Below, piece after piece: positions 1 to 8,700 of a stretch of DNA of 64,000 nucleotides. The position numbers and the translations under genes were made by a program. The notes beneath the pieces are model-generated. The model did not search any database. It saw only the letters and a program-made list of their open reading frames with translations, and had not been told where the DNA came from. This DNA comes from Thermaerobacillus caldiproteolyticus (lineage in GTDB: Bacteria; Bacillota; Bacilli; Bacillales; Anoxybacillaceae): assembly GCF_013761245.1 (NCBI RefSeq), contig NZ_JACDUT010000007.1, forward strand, positions 124,001 to 188,000, in the 5' to 3' direction. Within the stretch, counting starts at the first letter, position 1. Each line of letters begins with the position of its first letter.

Positions 1-52
1 ATCTTGTATTTCACCTAGACATTCATCTTGGAAATATAAAAACATAATATAC

Positions 53-307
53 TCACTCCTTAGGAGAAATTTTTATGAATTTGCTAGGTATTTCTCCTCT
101 TATCAAATATTCATTGTCTCTTGTGGTCCAAGTTAACACTCTATTTTTCCAAAAATCAGAAACAGAACTATCTCTCTCAATTAATTTCCGAATCTGCTTT
201 GGAGATAAAATGGCCACATTTTTAACTTCTCCTGATCTAATCGCTTTTCTCAAAGCAGAACTATCTAATTCATTGTTAGAAAAGTATATGACGAACTTCA
301 CATTCAT
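53..307 (-). CDS. small uncharacterised protein, probably the 3' part of a frameshifted gene
   Basis: I do not recognise this 84-residue product; it is charged, with no signal peptide or membrane segment. The ATG at 307 has no convincing ribosome binding site. The same frame stays open upstream to a stop at 329-331. In another frame a short ORF begins with ATG at 357-359 behind a GAGG motif, encodes about 11 residues and runs into a stop at 324-326, right beside the open end of the first frame. A one-base change would join them into one protein of about 100 residues. It lies downstream of a toxin and immunity pair, so an orphan toxin or immunity remnant is possible, but that is inference only. 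Confidence 0.4.
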   Translation of the reverse strand: MNVKFVIYFSNNELDSSALRKAIRSGEVKNVAILSPKQIRKLIERDSSVSDFWKNRVLTWTTRDNEYLIRGEIPSKFIKISPKE

Positions 308-445
308 CAATGAGGCTGAATCTTCAAGTCAACGGTATATAATCCGGAAATTCTATCATAAAATGCCTCAAAAGAGAGTTCATATCTCCTTTGAGGCTTC
401 ATATTCCTCATATCGCCAGCTTCTTTTATCCTTGACTAATACCAG

Positions 446-479
446 CAATCCCCTTGAACCAAGTTGTTCAAGGGGATTG
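446..479. terminator. perfect inverted repeat, probable transcription terminator
   Basis: A 14-bp perfect stem (446-459 with 466-479) and a 6-base loop lie just after the immunity gene that ends at 527. The T-tract is weak on both sides, so terminator strength is uncertain. It separates the toxin/immunity cassette from the small ORF at 53-307. Confidence 0.55.
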
Positions 480-526
480 TTTATTGGTCAATGCATCAAA
501 GGTCTGCTTTACTCACTATAACAAAA

Positions 527-925
527 TTACTCTACCGTAACACTAGGAGGGGATATTGATAGGATTTCAATCACATCATTCGGTGTTAAAAATACATAGT
601 GTTCTACCTCTTCTGACTCGTATATACCACAACTTTCTTTATGAAACCAATTCAAGTATTCTGAGTTTTTTACTTTAAATAAAGACCAATCGCTATAAAA
701 AGCTGTACCATAATGCTGATCTAAATAATTTAGCATTTCTAATAATGAACCTTCATCAGTATTTCTATACGATAATACTCCCTCTTCAAATTTCACTACC
801 ACTTTTCTTTCGCCATTTTCATCGCTAAATTCTAAAATCACACCATCTTTGCCATCTAAAAACATATCATTATAAATGGTTGAAGGTATATCTTCTAGCG
901 GTACCCATCTTTCCCATTGTTCCAT
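527..925 (-). CDS. putative immunity protein for the adjacent T7SS toxin
   Basis: A 132-residue acidic cytoplasmic protein with no signal peptide or membrane helix. I do not recognise the family. The start is set at ATG 925 (MEQWERW), because the in-frame ATG at 940 lies upstream of and partly inside the GGAGG motif that would serve 925. It begins 24 bp after the stop of the polymorphic toxin gene, the usual place for a cognate immunity gene, and is small and acidic as such proteins often are. The function is inferred from position and size, not from sequence similarity. Confidence 0.6.
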   Translation of the reverse strand: MEQWERWVPLEDIPSTIYNDMFLDGKDGVILEFSDENGERKVVVKFEEGVLSYRNTDEGSLLEMLNYLDQHYGTAFYSDWSLFKVKNSEYLNWFHKESCGIYESEEVEHYVFLTPNDVIEILSISPPSVTVE

Positions 926-949
926 AAAACTTTCCTCCATGGTTGTTTT

Positions 950-2005
950 CTAGTAACGAAACTTTATTTTCTTCTTGCCGTCTTGAATTTCAAGTGTAGG
1001 ACGGCCATCACTGCTTTTGGTTCTAACAATAACCTTTCTCCCATCCTGTAAAACACCGACTTTGAGGTCAGGAGTATTCTTCATAATTTTAGGGTTGAGT
1101 GAGTGAAAGTCATTTACTGCCTGATTAAATCCACCTGATAACTCATACTGAGTAGTTCTTCCTTTTGTTTCCCTTCCAGGCTTAGCATCTTTAATTAAAT
1201 CTTCAACTGTTTTACCTGTACCCTTACCTACCTCATCTCCTGTTCTGCCGACAATATTCATCGTCGTTCCTTTTGCTTCCCTCTCAGCCCCGCTCATCCA
1301 CATGCGGGGCGCGGGGCCGACTCCTGCCAAGGCTGGCTGCGGCCCCCGCAGGACAGAGCCAACATTTTCAAGAAAGTTCTTCCATTGCTTTTTGAACGAC
1401 CGGATTGTTTCGGTGATTGGTCCTTTGATGACTTGGTGATAGATCGTTTGGAAGAACGATTTGACTTTATCATAATGGAGGACGTTTTTCGTTTGCGAGA
1501 TCAATTTCGAAACATCTGCTGCTGTTTCTGCCGCTTTCGCTCCTTTCACCGCCGCTTTTCCGGCAATGCCTGCCCCTTTGGCTGGAGGAATGACGGTCAA
1601 CAATAACATTCCTCCCGCAAACAGGCGATCTCCAAATGAAAGACGTTCCCCTGTCACCGGGTCATATTCCCCAAACACCCGCTGCAAGTCATACCAGCCA
1701 CTAAGTTCCAGACCAAATTCTTTCATGTTATCGGCAAGCGTTTGGTCTGCCTGTCTGATTGCCGCTGCCGTCCGACACAGCAGTTCCTCCGCTTTATTCA
1801 GCTTTTCTTCATATCGCTGGAGCCAATGAAGGAGTTCGTCTGTAAGCTCATGGATGACAGCAGAGCCGATGCCGGGAATCTTCATGGCTAGAGAGGGAAG
1901 TTCCCAGGAAAGAGAGGTTCGTGCACGCTGGCAGGCGTCTTCTGCATCGGGGACATGCTTCGCTACCGTTTCCAATTCTTCCGGCTTGACTCGAATCGTC
2001 GTCAT
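950..2005 (-). CDS. polymorphic toxin with WXG-type secretion domain, likely type VII substrate
   Basis: This 351-residue protein has a helical N-terminus (about 1-110), a glycine/alanine-rich pre-toxin-like stretch with SFGDRLFAGG and IPPAKGAGI near 125-150, a proline-containing linker near 225-235 (GPQPALAGVGPAPRM), and a different C-terminal domain (about 240-351). The C-terminus ends in a block rich in DGR, SSDGRPTLEI and KIRY-like motifs that I associate with small toxin domains of Bacillus LXG-type proteins; I cannot name its activity. ATG 2005 overlaps the stop of the upstream WXG-like gene as ATGA, so the two are translationally coupled. Base composition changes near 1290: the N-terminal half is GC-rich and the toxin end AT-rich, as expected when toxin ends are exchanged. 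Confidence 0.72.
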   Translation of the reverse strand: MTTIRVKPEELETVAKHVPDAEDACQRARTSLSWELPSLAMKIPGIGSAVIHELTDELLHWLQRYEEKLNKAEELLCRTAAAIRQADQTLADNMKEFGLELSGWYDLQRVFGEYDPVTGERLSFGDRLFAGGMLLLTVIPPAKGAGIAGKAAVKGAKAAETAADVSKLISQTKNVLHYDKVKSFFQTIYHQVIKGPITETIRSFKKQWKNFLENVGSVLRGPQPALAGVGPAPRMWMSGAEREAKGTTMNIVGRTGDEVGKGTGKTVEDLIKDAKPGRETKGRTTQYELSGGFNQAVNDFHSLNPKIMKNTPDLKVGVLQDGRKVIVRTKSSDGRPTLEIQDGKKKIKFRY

Positions 2006-2316
2006 TGCAGCTCCTCTATCTTTCGACGAATTTGGGCGATTTCCCTGCTGATTTCATGAAGAAGCTCGTCTGCGGTCGTATAAATACGTGTCTCGATTTG
2101 CCGCAAGTCCCCGTATACCCATTCATACGCTTCCCTCGCCTCTCCCTGCCAATGCGGAACATACTCGTCATTTGCGCGATAAAATGAACGAGCGCCATGT
2201 TGAAATTCCTCCATCGCTTCTTTGACCTGCCCCTGATAAGATTGCAAACAATCGATCATCATCTCATAGGCCCAACGTCTCAATTCTTTTTCAGCCGATT
2301 CCAATAAAGACTCCAC
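2002..2316 (-). CDS. WXG100-like secretion partner protein
   Basis: A 104-residue all-helical protein with a central HWQGEAREAYEW turn, that is a W-x-G motif between two predicted helices, as in EsxA/WXG100 proteins. The start is GTG at 2316, preceded by a strong GGGGGAGGG. It overlaps the following toxin gene by four bases (ATGA), which suggests that it is the co-translated helical partner that accompanies the toxin to the type VII machine. It is not the core EsxA of the locus; that is the yukE gene at 11886-12179. Confidence 0.7.
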   Translation of the reverse strand: MESLLESAEKELRRWAYEMMIDCLQSYQGQVKEAMEEFQHGARSFYRANDEYVPHWQGEAREAYEWVYGDLRQIETRIYTTADELLHEISREIAQIRRKIEELQ

Positions 2317-2369
2317 CTTGATCCCTCCCCCATATACACGCTATTTAAATGGCAACACAAGGATAAATC

Positions 2370-2399
2370 ATGATATATTCCTATTTTTCCAGATGACAA
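2370..2399 (-). promoter_or_regulatory. candidate promoter for the toxin cassette
   Basis: On the minus strand TTGTCA (2394-2399) and TATCAT (2370-2375) are 18 bp apart in the 142-bp gap between essA and the WXG-like gene. If real, the toxin and immunity cassette can be expressed apart from the secretion genes. Confidence 0.35.
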
Positions 2400-2458
2400 A
2401 TAGAGACTTTTTTCTTATCTATGATTCTGCGATGTGAAACATGCCGCAAATAATCCGT

Positions 2459-2950
2459 TTACGAAACAAATTTTTTCATACGCGGAACGATTACCGTGAA
2501 GATGACGATAAGAAATCCTAAAATGAAAAAGCCAAACAGCCATGGCAGAAACGATGATGATGTCCGTTCCGCCTCATCCATTGGTTGACGAGACGGAATC
2601 GATTGCTCTTCAACGAAAGAAAACAATCCTAGTTTCTCCGCTTTAGCAGCAATCGTATTCGTTTCTTTTTCTTCCGATAAAAACAACTGTGCTTTTGTTT
2701 GTTCGAAGAAAGAAGAGGCCGGTCCTTGAAATGTCAGCGATGTTTGCGTTTCCGGTAAATCTCCCTTTTCATCGAGCAGCGACTCTTCATGAAGGTAATC
2801 GGTGCGTAATTCGATGTCCTGCCGTTGATATTGATTTGGTTCAATTTCCGGCCACTCGTCCGACTCCGCGTAAACCGTCACTCCCATCGTAGCCAATACA
2901 GAGCAGAGGAAGAGGAAAAAGAACATCACAAGACGTCCTCTACCCTTCAT
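2459..2950 (-). CDS. essA: type VII secretion protein EssA (YueC)
   Basis: A 163-residue membrane protein of the Firmicutes type VII (ESX/Yuk) secretion system. A signal-like hydrophobic segment at about 8-28, an extracytoplasmic acidic region of roughly 100 residues, and one membrane helix near 134-156 followed by a basic tail match the EssA topology. ATG 2950 lies inside the end of esaA (11-bp overlap), with AAGGAGG nine bases upstream. EssA is a small, poorly conserved, required component; the assignment rests on topology, length and its place after esaA. Confidence 0.85.
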   Translation of the reverse strand: MKGRGRLVMFFFLFLCSVLATMGVTVYAESDEWPEIEPNQYQRQDIELRTDYLHEESLLDEKGDLPETQTSLTFQGPASSFFEQTKAQLFLSEEKETNTIAAKAEKLGLFSFVEEQSIPSRQPMDEAERTSSSFLPWLFGFFILGFLIVIFTVIVPRMKKFVS

Positions 2951-5738
2951 ATGTTTCCGCCTCCTTCTGCAGAGCTTCTAGACGCTGCTTCAAAAACGGA
3001 ACTGCGGACATGAGCAATGTGACAACTCCTAACGTAATGACAGCTGGATAAAATGCTTGCTGGTCTCCATATTGAATCGACATATATGTTTCTGATATCG
3101 GATGGTCAAAGCTAAAGTTTGGCAATACTAAGTCAAGTAATGGAGTAATGAAAAACAGGATTAAGCCGACTCCGAGCACCCAGCCGGTAAACGGTCCGAC
3201 GAAAAAGGCCAAGCGAACAATGGCGGAACAGAAAAATAATAAGACAATGGTAAAAATGCTCCACTTGAGCGCCTGTATGTCTTGCATCGGATAAATTCGC
3301 AATCCATATGTGCTGATGATGAAACCAACAAGCAGGTTCATCATGATCAGCAACGCCAGCTGCATCATAAACGGAACGGAAGAATAATAATGCAGGAAGA
3401 ACCCAATGAGCATGCCGCACAGCAAAATAATGATAAGCATCACGACAGGCGGCGTGTACGTTGTTTTCTCCTTCGGAATATCTCCGCTTACTTGCACCGG
3501 ATTGGTTAAGTAATCATACACATATCCGTTTGTTTGTTTGTCTACCATCGTATTGTTTAACAGATGATATACATCATTTTTAATTTGTTTGGTTGTATTG
3601 ACATTGGTTGCCCATTTGCTGTTTAACTCATCTGCCCGATCTTGGACCGATGCCACTTTTTCATGCATCTCATTTGTGTAATCGATAATCCGGTCTTGCC
3701 CTTCGGCAATGGAGGTGACTAAATCAGAAATTTGTGCGATGTCTTGCAGCGTATTTTGCTGGATGGTAATAACAAATTCACCATCGTTGGCTCCTACCGT
3801 CGATTGTATGGTTCCTTCTTCATCCATGGTTTGCTGGAGCTGTGCTGTTACTTCATTCGCGGCGTCATTTAGTGATTGCAATTGTCCCATCAGCTCTGCT
3901 TGCACTTTTTCCACATTTTCATCATATTGCCGTATATATTCAAGCGTTGCTTCAACAAAAGAATGAACGTTATTTTCGGCCGTTTCTGCACCTTGCAAAG
4001 AAGCGGCTGAGTCGCCCTGCAACTGCTGAATTCCGCTATGAATCTTCGATAAAGTTTGAAAAATCTCCGCTTTTTCCTTCCAATTTACAATCAGCTGCTC
4101 CACAAGTGCTTCGTCAAAATTCCCCGTTCGCTTTAACGTATCCTCAAAAATTGCTAACCAAGCAAAATAGGCGAGAAGACCATTCATGTTTCTGCTTTGA
4201 ATAGCCGGCTGAAAGTACGCTGACAATTGTTGCTTTCGCTCTTCAGATAACGACGGAGACTGAAGAATAGCTTGTTCTTTTGCGATAATTTGCTGAACCA
4301 CTGTTTCTTCCGATTGCCCATTGCTGTCACTCGCCTGCACGGCTAATTGTTTTGCCAATTGCGTATATTTTTCCTGCCATTGCTGCTGGAGGGATAACTG
4401 CTTTTGCCATGCTTCTTTTGCCTTTTGTATTTCCATTTCCAGCTGCTTCATGTCATTATCAATATCCCCCCAGCTTCCCGATGTACCTTGCCCTTCCTGC
4501 GTCTCTTGTGGCTGTTTCGGCTTTACTGTTTGCAGCTCGGTCTTTAAAGACGCCAGCTGCTGCTCAACCCCATCCAGCCATTGCCCATTTTCTGTTGTCT
4601 GTGGCAGCTCTCCCGGCACCGGCTGTTCATTCGGTGCTGACAGAGTGGTGGCAGATTGCAACTGCTGCCGTAGCGGAATGAGTTTTTGCTGCACTTCGTC
4701 CAATATCTTTGTACCTATTTGTTGTTGATATTGACGGATGAGATCTTTTTGTGACTCCAACAGTCGTTCATCAACGTTTGAATTTTCCAGCTGGTCATGG
4801 AGATTCGTCAATGCCGTATGGTTGTTCGCCACTGTATTGCGCAGTGTAGACACAGATTGCAGCAATGTTTGGCCATTTAATTCTAACTCCGGTTTGACAT
4901 TCCATGGCCGTTCTACGATGGAACGTATTCCTCCGCTCACCATCGTTTCATACTGATGAATTCCTTCTTGGATAAGGTCATGCTGTTGTTGCTGATATTC
5001 TTTATACGCCTGAATATCCTCGATAAACGAAGCAATTTCCGCTTCTGCCTGCTCCAAACCTTTTAACGTATCGTTGGAGGAGCTTTCGGCGTTTTTCGAA
5101 GACGAAAGCAGCTGTTCAAGCATCTTTTTTTGACTCTCGATCTCTTTTGTTAATTTGGCAGAGCTAGGGGTGTAAAAATCGTACATCGTCTTTTGAAAAG
5201 CGATTTCTTTTTCCAAAATAGCACTAAATTTTTTGCGAATATCTTCTACCGCTTGGCCGACATAGCTCCAATACAGCGTAGACATCTTTTGATTGATCGT
5301 ATTTTTAGCTGCTTCTAACTCTCTCTGTACCCGCTCCCGGTTTTTCGCCTCAAGATTCGGCTGGATTTTATATTGGACAGTTGCCTTAAGCGGCTTTTTT
5401 TCATTAAAGGTCAAAATGTTTCTGGAAAAATCGGATGGCAAATAAACGACAGCGTCATATTGGCCGTCCGCCAGCCCTTTTTCCGCTTGGCTGCGATTGA
5501 CGACAGACCATTGATAACTAGAGTGATCATCAAGAGCTGGTACAATTTCTTTGCCGAAGTCGTATGTTTTCTTATCATAATCGGCTCCCACATCTTCGTT
5601 GACTACCGCGATTCGGTTTGTTGTCCTCTCTGTTACCTTCATCGGGTTATGGCCAATGAACGTAAAGAACAGCACAGGAAGAGCAACAATAAACACAATC
5701 TTCGCAATCAACTTGACGATTTTCCATTTTTCCGTCAT
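2940..5738 (-). CDS. esaA: type VII secretion protein EsaA (YueB-like)
   Basis: A membrane protein of 932 residues. One N-terminal membrane helix (about 10-30), a very long extracellular coiled-coil, Gln/Glu-rich domain, and a group of membrane helices from about residue 763 to 920 are the layout of EsaA. The B. subtilis homologue YueB is the irreversible receptor of phage SPP1, so this surface protein could also be a phage receptor here. The start is ATG 5738 (MTEKWK), which aligns with the YueB start and has AGGTGA upstream; a GTG at 5747 is the alternative. It lies between essC and essA in one transcription unit. Confidence 0.9.
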   Translation of the reverse strand: MTEKWKIVKLIAKIVFIVALPVLFFTFIGHNPMKVTERTTNRIAVVNEDVGADYDKKTYDFGKEIVPALDDHSSYQWSVVNRSQAEKGLADGQYDAVVYLPSDFSRNILTFNEKKPLKATVQYKIQPNLEAKNRERVQRELEAAKNTINQKMSTLYWSYVGQAVEDIRKKFSAILEKEIAFQKTMYDFYTPSSAKLTKEIESQKKMLEQLLSSSKNAESSSNDTLKGLEQAEAEIASFIEDIQAYKEYQQQQHDLIQEGIHQYETMVSGGIRSIVERPWNVKPELELNGQTLLQSVSTLRNTVANNHTALTNLHDQLENSNVDERLLESQKDLIRQYQQQIGTKILDEVQQKLIPLRQQLQSATTLSAPNEQPVPGELPQTTENGQWLDGVEQQLASLKTELQTVKPKQPQETQEGQGTSGSWGDIDNDMKQLEMEIQKAKEAWQKQLSLQQQWQEKYTQLAKQLAVQASDSNGQSEETVVQQIIAKEQAILQSPSLSEERKQQLSAYFQPAIQSRNMNGLLAYFAWLAIFEDTLKRTGNFDEALVEQLIVNWKEKAEIFQTLSKIHSGIQQLQGDSAASLQGAETAENNVHSFVEATLEYIRQYDENVEKVQAELMGQLQSLNDAANEVTAQLQQTMDEEGTIQSTVGANDGEFVITIQQNTLQDIAQISDLVTSIAEGQDRIIDYTNEMHEKVASVQDRADELNSKWATNVNTTKQIKNDVYHLLNNTMVDKQTNGYVYDYLTNPVQVSGDIPKEKTTYTPPVVMLIIILLCGMLIGFFLHYYSSVPFMMQLALLIMMNLLVGFIISTYGLRIYPMQDIQALKWSIFTIVLLFFCSAIVRLAFFVGPFTGWVLGVGLILFFITPLLDLVLPNFSFDHPISETYMSIQYGDQQAFYPAVITLGVVTLLMSAVPFLKQRLEALQKEAETYEG

Positions 5739-5757
5739 ATGATTCACCTGATTTCCT

Positions 5758-8700
5758 TTATTCTACTTTTGGGATTTGTATTTTCTGTTCTTTGCCATTG
5801 ACGACAAAATAGCCAAACCCTGGGTCCACTTCTGATTCGTGTCGCGTAAATGGCAGTGCAAACAAGCTTTGCTCTGATTTTTTCATGACGAGGATCGCTT
5901 GCCGAATTTGTTTCAGTTCAGTTGTCAGCGCATCAAAGCCCTTCATAAATTCATTTGCATTTCCTGCGACAATGACACTAAACCCCAGATGGCTGTACCG
6001 CTTCATCATCATCGCGATTTGCTCGTGAATTTTACCATCGGCTGACTGCTGAAGCCTAGAAAGACTATCTGCAATGAAAACAACAGGTGAAAAAGCTTGT
6101 ACATGAACATCCGCTTTCCCAATTGCTGCTAAATACTCTTCCTCTCTCGTTTGCAATATTTCATTTGCCTCATCAAGCCAATGGTGCATTTGCTCTTTTG
6201 TTTCTATATAGGTGACGTTTTCTTTATTAGCGTATAAAGCAAGGCCGCGATCAACTCCATCAAACAACCCGATACCTGCCGTCGGCTGGACGAGCAATGA
6301 TTCCAATATCACTTTGATCGCATTCGTCTTCCCTTTGCGCGACTGCCCTACTACAAGACAATGCGGATTGGTTTGTATATGAAGGGAAACCGGACGAACC
6401 GTCTCTTCATCAAGACCAATCGGAATCAAGCCAGGATGTGGCTGAACTATATACGTTTTCGCAAAGAGCGCAAATGGTAATTGTGTTGGAAGCATTGGAA
6501 TCGGTTGCGGCTTGCGCATGCCTTTATATTTTTCTTTCAACCTTGCTATCTCTTCCTTCACGTTTTCAAGCACTGCTATATCATCTTCCCCATCAGCCGG
6601 AAGATAAATTTGCGTTAAAACCGCTTGATCTTTTTTCACCAGCGCTCTTCCCGGAATCGGCTCGACCTCGTACGGAGTTCGTCCAATGATAGAAAATCGT
6701 TCCGAACTGTCAAGGAAATAATGAACGATTTTTGTTTTTAAATTGTTCATGAGCGGCGGGCGAACTCCGCTAACTCTTGTTGCCGTTATCATCAAAAATA
6801 TTCCAAGCGATTGCCCGTCTCGAGCATATTGAATGAGCTGTGTTTCAAAATCGGGCATTTCTTCTTTGACAAGATCAAAGTTGTCAATCGTGATAAAGAT
6901 AATCGGAAGTTGTTCTTCAGAAAGCGTGTTATACAATTTAATCGTGCTTACTTCTTTTTCCATAAAACGCTGTTTTCGCTGTTCGATTTCTTCTTTCATT
7001 AACTTTATAATTTTCTCAATTTTCTTTTCATCATCAAGTCGAAAGTAATCAGCCGTATGCGGCAATTGCCGCAGCGGCAGCAACGCGCTGTTTCCGAAAT
7101 CGAAAATGTAATAATGAAGCTGTTCTGGACTATAGACGGACGCAAAGCTCATTAATAATGTCATCGCCGTTGTCGATTTCCCATATCCCGCAGAACCAAA
7201 AATGCCGATATTTCCGTCTTCCATCCATTGATATAAGTAGTCCGATTGCCGCTGCAGCTCCGGTTCATCTTTTAGACCAATCGGAAAATAAACGGTGTCT
7301 CGTTCTAGCAAAGCAGGGCGATGCAAGCGAGAAGATAGCGGCGGCAACCATGGACTCGGCAGCTTTTCGATCCCGAGTTGCTGCTGCGTTTTGATAATTT
7401 CTTGAACAACCATTTCGATTTCTGTTTTTTGTTTTTTCTTGTTTTTCTTCATTTTCGCGTCAATATTTGAAACCGGGACAAGTCCTAAGTCTGTGACAAT
7501 ATAAATCTCATCTTCTGATTCAAAGCCCTCTTCCATATATGGCGCACCGCTCCATGCGGATTGAAACAATTCGTATACTTCATTATTTCCGACTTGAAGA
7601 TACGCCCGTCCCGTGACAGTAATTGTTGCCGCATCTCCGTTTTTCAAAATTTCCTTACTGTCGTTTGCATCTTGCATTTTTAAACTAATGCGGAAGCGGG
7701 CATTGCTCCAAATTTGCTCATCAATTACCCCTCGCGGCTTTTGCGTCGCTAAAATAAGATGAACTCCTAAGCTGCGGCCAATTCGCGCCGCACTCACTAA
7801 TTCGCGAATAAAATCCGGTTCCTCGCTTTTCAATTCTGCAAACTCATCCGCGATTAAAAAAAGATGCGGAAGAGGCTCTTTTGCCTTCCCTTTTTTATAT
7901 AACTCCATATAATCATTGATATGGTTTACTTCATATCGATCAAACAGGCGCTGCCGTTTTTTCAGTTCACTGTTAATGGATGCCAACGCGCGTGCGCTGA
8001 AGTTTTTGCTGCCATGAATATTCGTAATGGTGCCTAATAAATGCGGAATGTTTTTAAACGGTTGCGCCATTCCGCCTCCCTTATAGTCAATGAGCAAAAA
8101 CGCGACTTCATGAGGGTGAAAATGCACCGCCAATGACAAAATGTACGTTTGCAGAAGTTCACTTTTCCCCGACCCTGTCGTCCCCGCGACAAGCCCGTGC
8201 GGGCCATGCGCTTTTTCATGCAAGTTCAGTTCTACGATGTCTTTTTTGCCTTTTAGTCCAATTGGAACGGCCAACGAGCGCGAAGGTTGATGAATCATCC
8301 AATTTTCCTTCATATTTATCTCTTCCGCTTTCTTCACTTGAAGTAACTTGAGAAACGTGACTTTTTCTGGAATAGAATTATGCATTCCCCTTTGATGATC
8401 TAAAGAGCGCAATAAACGTGCGAACCGCTCGTTCCCTTCCCGAGTATGTTCATCGAGCGTAAACGGAATATGCGCTGCTTTCCGGTGCTGGATTAAAATT
8501 TCTCCATCCCGCTCGTTGATATATTGCACGAGCGTATGAATGTTTTCTGTTAAACTTTCTTTCGTATCCGAAGCAAAAATCACGGAAATACCGACTTCTT
8601 CGTTTTTTTCCTCTAAATATTCCAAAATGACATGTTCCGCAATTAAAGAGCGGTTGGCGACGATAAACACGAAATGCGGAGAAAACCGTTTCTTCTCTTT

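Noticed and set aside
75-521. 148-codon plus-strand ORF at the left edge
   Set aside because: It overlaps the minus-strand reading frame and the terminator hairpin, has no convincing start site, and its product is low in recognisable features.
3842-4728. Plus-strand ORFs of 109-135 codons within esaA
   Set aside because: Antisense shadows of a Gln/Leu-rich coiled-coil gene; cysteine-rich artefactual composition.
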